Shown piece after piece: positions 62,791 through 64,000 of a stretch of 64,000 bases of DNA (position 1 is its first letter; each line of letters begins with the position of its first letter). The stretch is taken from NCBI GenBank assembly GCA_022573815.1, contig JACZTG010000002.1, forward strand, positions 1 through 64,000, written 5' to 3'. The notes under the pieces were generated by a model. It was given only the letters and a program-made list of their open reading frames with translations, was not told the origin of the DNA and did not search any database. Position numbers and translations under genes: made by a program. This DNA comes from Candidatus Neomarinimicrobiota bacterium (lineage in GTDB: Bacteria > Fidelibacterota > SORT01).

Positions 62791-64000
62791 ATGATGGTGG
62801 CAGGTAACAAGATAACAGTACGCGGCGCGAAGGAACACAATCTTCAAAACGTAAACGTAGATATACCGAGAGAAAAACTCGTTGTACTCACAGGACTATC
62901 CGGTTCAGGAAAATCTTCACTGGCTTTTGACACAATCTATGCTGAAGGACAGAGGCGATACGTAGAATCGCTATCCTCCTATGCGAGACAGTTTCTTGGG
63001 CTTATGGAAAAGCCTGATGTTGATTACATTGACGGTTTATCGCCGGCGATTTCCATAGAGCAGAAAGGAACATCAAAAAATCCCCGATCTACGGTGGGAA
63101 CCGTAACAGAAATTTACGATTACTTGAGGTTGCTTTACGCCCGCATCGGTGTACCGCATTGCTATAATTGCGGTAAAATAGTCGAACGGCAGACGGTACA
63201 GCAAATTGTTGATTCCATTCTAAATATACCCGAAGGTAAGCGCATACACGTACTATCACCTTTAATAAGAGGGCGAAAAGGCGAGTACAAGGAGCTGTTC
63301 AAGGAAGTTCAAAAGAAAGGATTCGTCCGAATGCGAATTGACGGCGAACTCCACGACTTGGAAAATATTCCGAAGCTTCATAAAAATAAGAAACATGACA
63401 TTGAAGTCGTTGTGGACAGATTAGTAGTCAAGCCGACCATAAAAGAGCGACTGACTGATTCTGTTGAAACCGCGTTACATTTAAGTTCCGGATTGATTTT
63501 CGTCGATGTGCTGGGAGGAGAAATGCATACGTTCAGCGAACAATTTGCCTGCACAGATTGCGAAATATCTTATGAAGAATTAGCTCCAAGAATGTTTTCT
63601 TTCAATAGTCCTTATGGCGCATGTCATCTCTGCCACGGTCTTGGTACACAAATGGATGTAGATCCTTACCTGGTTGTGCCTGACCCGTCACTCTCCCTTG
63701 CTCAGGGAGCTATAGAACCGATTGGCGGTCAACCGAGGGGAAATTGGTTTTCCTCAATTCTGAAAAGCGTAGCTGCGGAATTCAATTTTGACTTCGTTAC
63801 GCCATGGAAGAACCTTTCGAAAGAGTCGCAAGATATTCTTTTATACGGATCCGGTGATCTGGAGATAACCGTCAAATACGTCCATAGTAATGGAAAGGCA
63901 AAAGGGGAATATCAGACGAAATTTGAAGGGGTATTACCGAATCTAAAAAGACGATATTCACAAACCGGTTCAGCCGGGATTCGTGGTTGGATAGAAAAAT
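62791..64000 (+). CDS. uvrA: Excinuclease ABC subunit A (5' part, cut by window edge)
   Basis: 403 residues are visible from ATG 62791 to the window edge. The N-terminal Walker [20 protein letters not shown] near residue 32, [20 protein letters not shown], the zinc-binding CYNCGKIV followed by a second Cys pair ([10 protein letters not shown]) and CHLCHGLG are characteristic of UvrA. The enzyme is the damage-sensing ATPase of nucleotide excision repair. About 550 further residues including the second ATPase domain lie beyond the window. Confidence 0.97.
   Translation, partial: MMVAGNKITVRGAKEHNLQNVNVDIPREKLVVLTGLSGSGKSSLAFDTIYAEGQRRYVESLSSYARQFLGLMEKPDVDYIDGLSPAISIEQKGTSKNPRSTVGTVTEIYDYLRLLYARIGVPHCYNCGKIVERQTVQQIVDSILNIPEGKRIHVLSPLIRGRKGEYKELFKEVQKKGFVRMRIDGELHDLENIPKLHKNKKHDIEVVVDRLVVKPTIKERLTDSVETALHLSSGLIFVDVLGGEMHTFSEQFACTDCEISYEELAPRMFSFNSPYGACHLCHGLGTQMDVDPYLVVPDPSLSLAQGAIEPIGGQPRGNWFSSILKSVAAEFNFDFVTPWKNLSKESQDILLYGSGDLEITVKYVHSNGKAKGEYQTKFEGVLPNLKRRYSQTGSAGIRGWIEK

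Noticed and set aside
1-64000. CRISPR arrays, tRNA, rRNA and insertion sequences
   Set aside because: No repeated spacer pattern, cloverleaf with CCA end, rRNA-like sequence or transposase frame was found.

Overview
This window looks like a chromosomal stretch from an uncultured member of the FCB group, most like Marinimicrobia (SAR406) or a neighbouring lineage; this placement is inferred from gene content only. The evidence is a full-length SprA, two PorV/PorQ-type barrels, a secreted protein with a FlgD-like C-terminal sorting domain, a TonB receptor paired with a DUF4249 lipoprotein, a CBM9-like/DUF5916 protein, many lipoproteins and AT-leaning base composition. No rRNA, tRNA, CRISPR array or insertion sequence was found. 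Start codons are unusually varied: TTG and GTG are common, and several genes appear to have no ATG, GTG or TTG at all.

Layout. 1-1250: a small accessory fragment with phage-like short overlapping genes and a chimeric, N-terminally truncated SIR2-like protein. 1283-7102 (minus): acetyl-CoA synthetase downstream of a TRAP transporter set (TatT-like lipoprotein, DctP, fused DctQM). 7312-11361 (plus): a secreted four-repeat protein and a DUF5916 outer-membrane protein split by one in-frame TGA. 11526-15946: alpha/beta hydrolase, isoaspartyl peptidase/asparaginase, and a threonine-to-glycine pair (tdh-like, kbl). 16117-25411 (plus): QueD, thiolase, a dienoyl-CoA-hydratase-like enzyme, flavin reductase-like protein, zinc alcohol dehydrogenase, a molybdenum-hydroxylase maturation trio (MobA-like, XdhC, YqeB), a glutamate dehydrogenase-family enzyme and LeuC. 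25462-27691 (minus): NodB deacetylase and a PlsC-type acyltransferase.

27959-40802 (plus): RdgB, the 2011-residue SprA translocon, an M28 lipoprotein peptidase, a heptosyltransferase-like fragment, a GlmU-like protein, and the TonB receptor/DUF4249 pair. 40999-43588: a small unknown protein, EtfBA and a STAS protein, closed by a strong terminator. 43799-46288 (minus): ECF sigma factor, membrane anti-sigma factor and a secreted partner of unknown function. 46500-47412: small HEAT-repeat and membrane proteins. 47413-51645 (minus): four exported proteins, two of them PorV/PorQ-like and one a probable type IX secretion substrate. 51807-55237 (plus): a metal-uptake cassette (His-containing small protein, outer-membrane protein, ZnuA, ZnuB) without an ATPase gene. 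55395-64000 (plus): acyl-CoA dehydrogenase, two related lipoproteins and a divergent polysaccharide deacetylase, a PdxJ-like protein lacking the catalytic residues, an asparaginase, two exported proteins, and the 5' part of uvrA.

The most unusual signal is the set of genes at about 26 kb, 34.7 kb, 35.7 kb and 59.6 kb whose conserved or signal-peptide N-termini extend upstream of every ATG/GTG/TTG. In three of them an in-frame ATA sits where the start should be, in two with a Shine-Dalgarno-like purine tract before it. Other items worth checking are the chimeric SIR2-like gene, the PdxJ paralogue with an emptied active site, and the sigma/anti-sigma/394-residue module.
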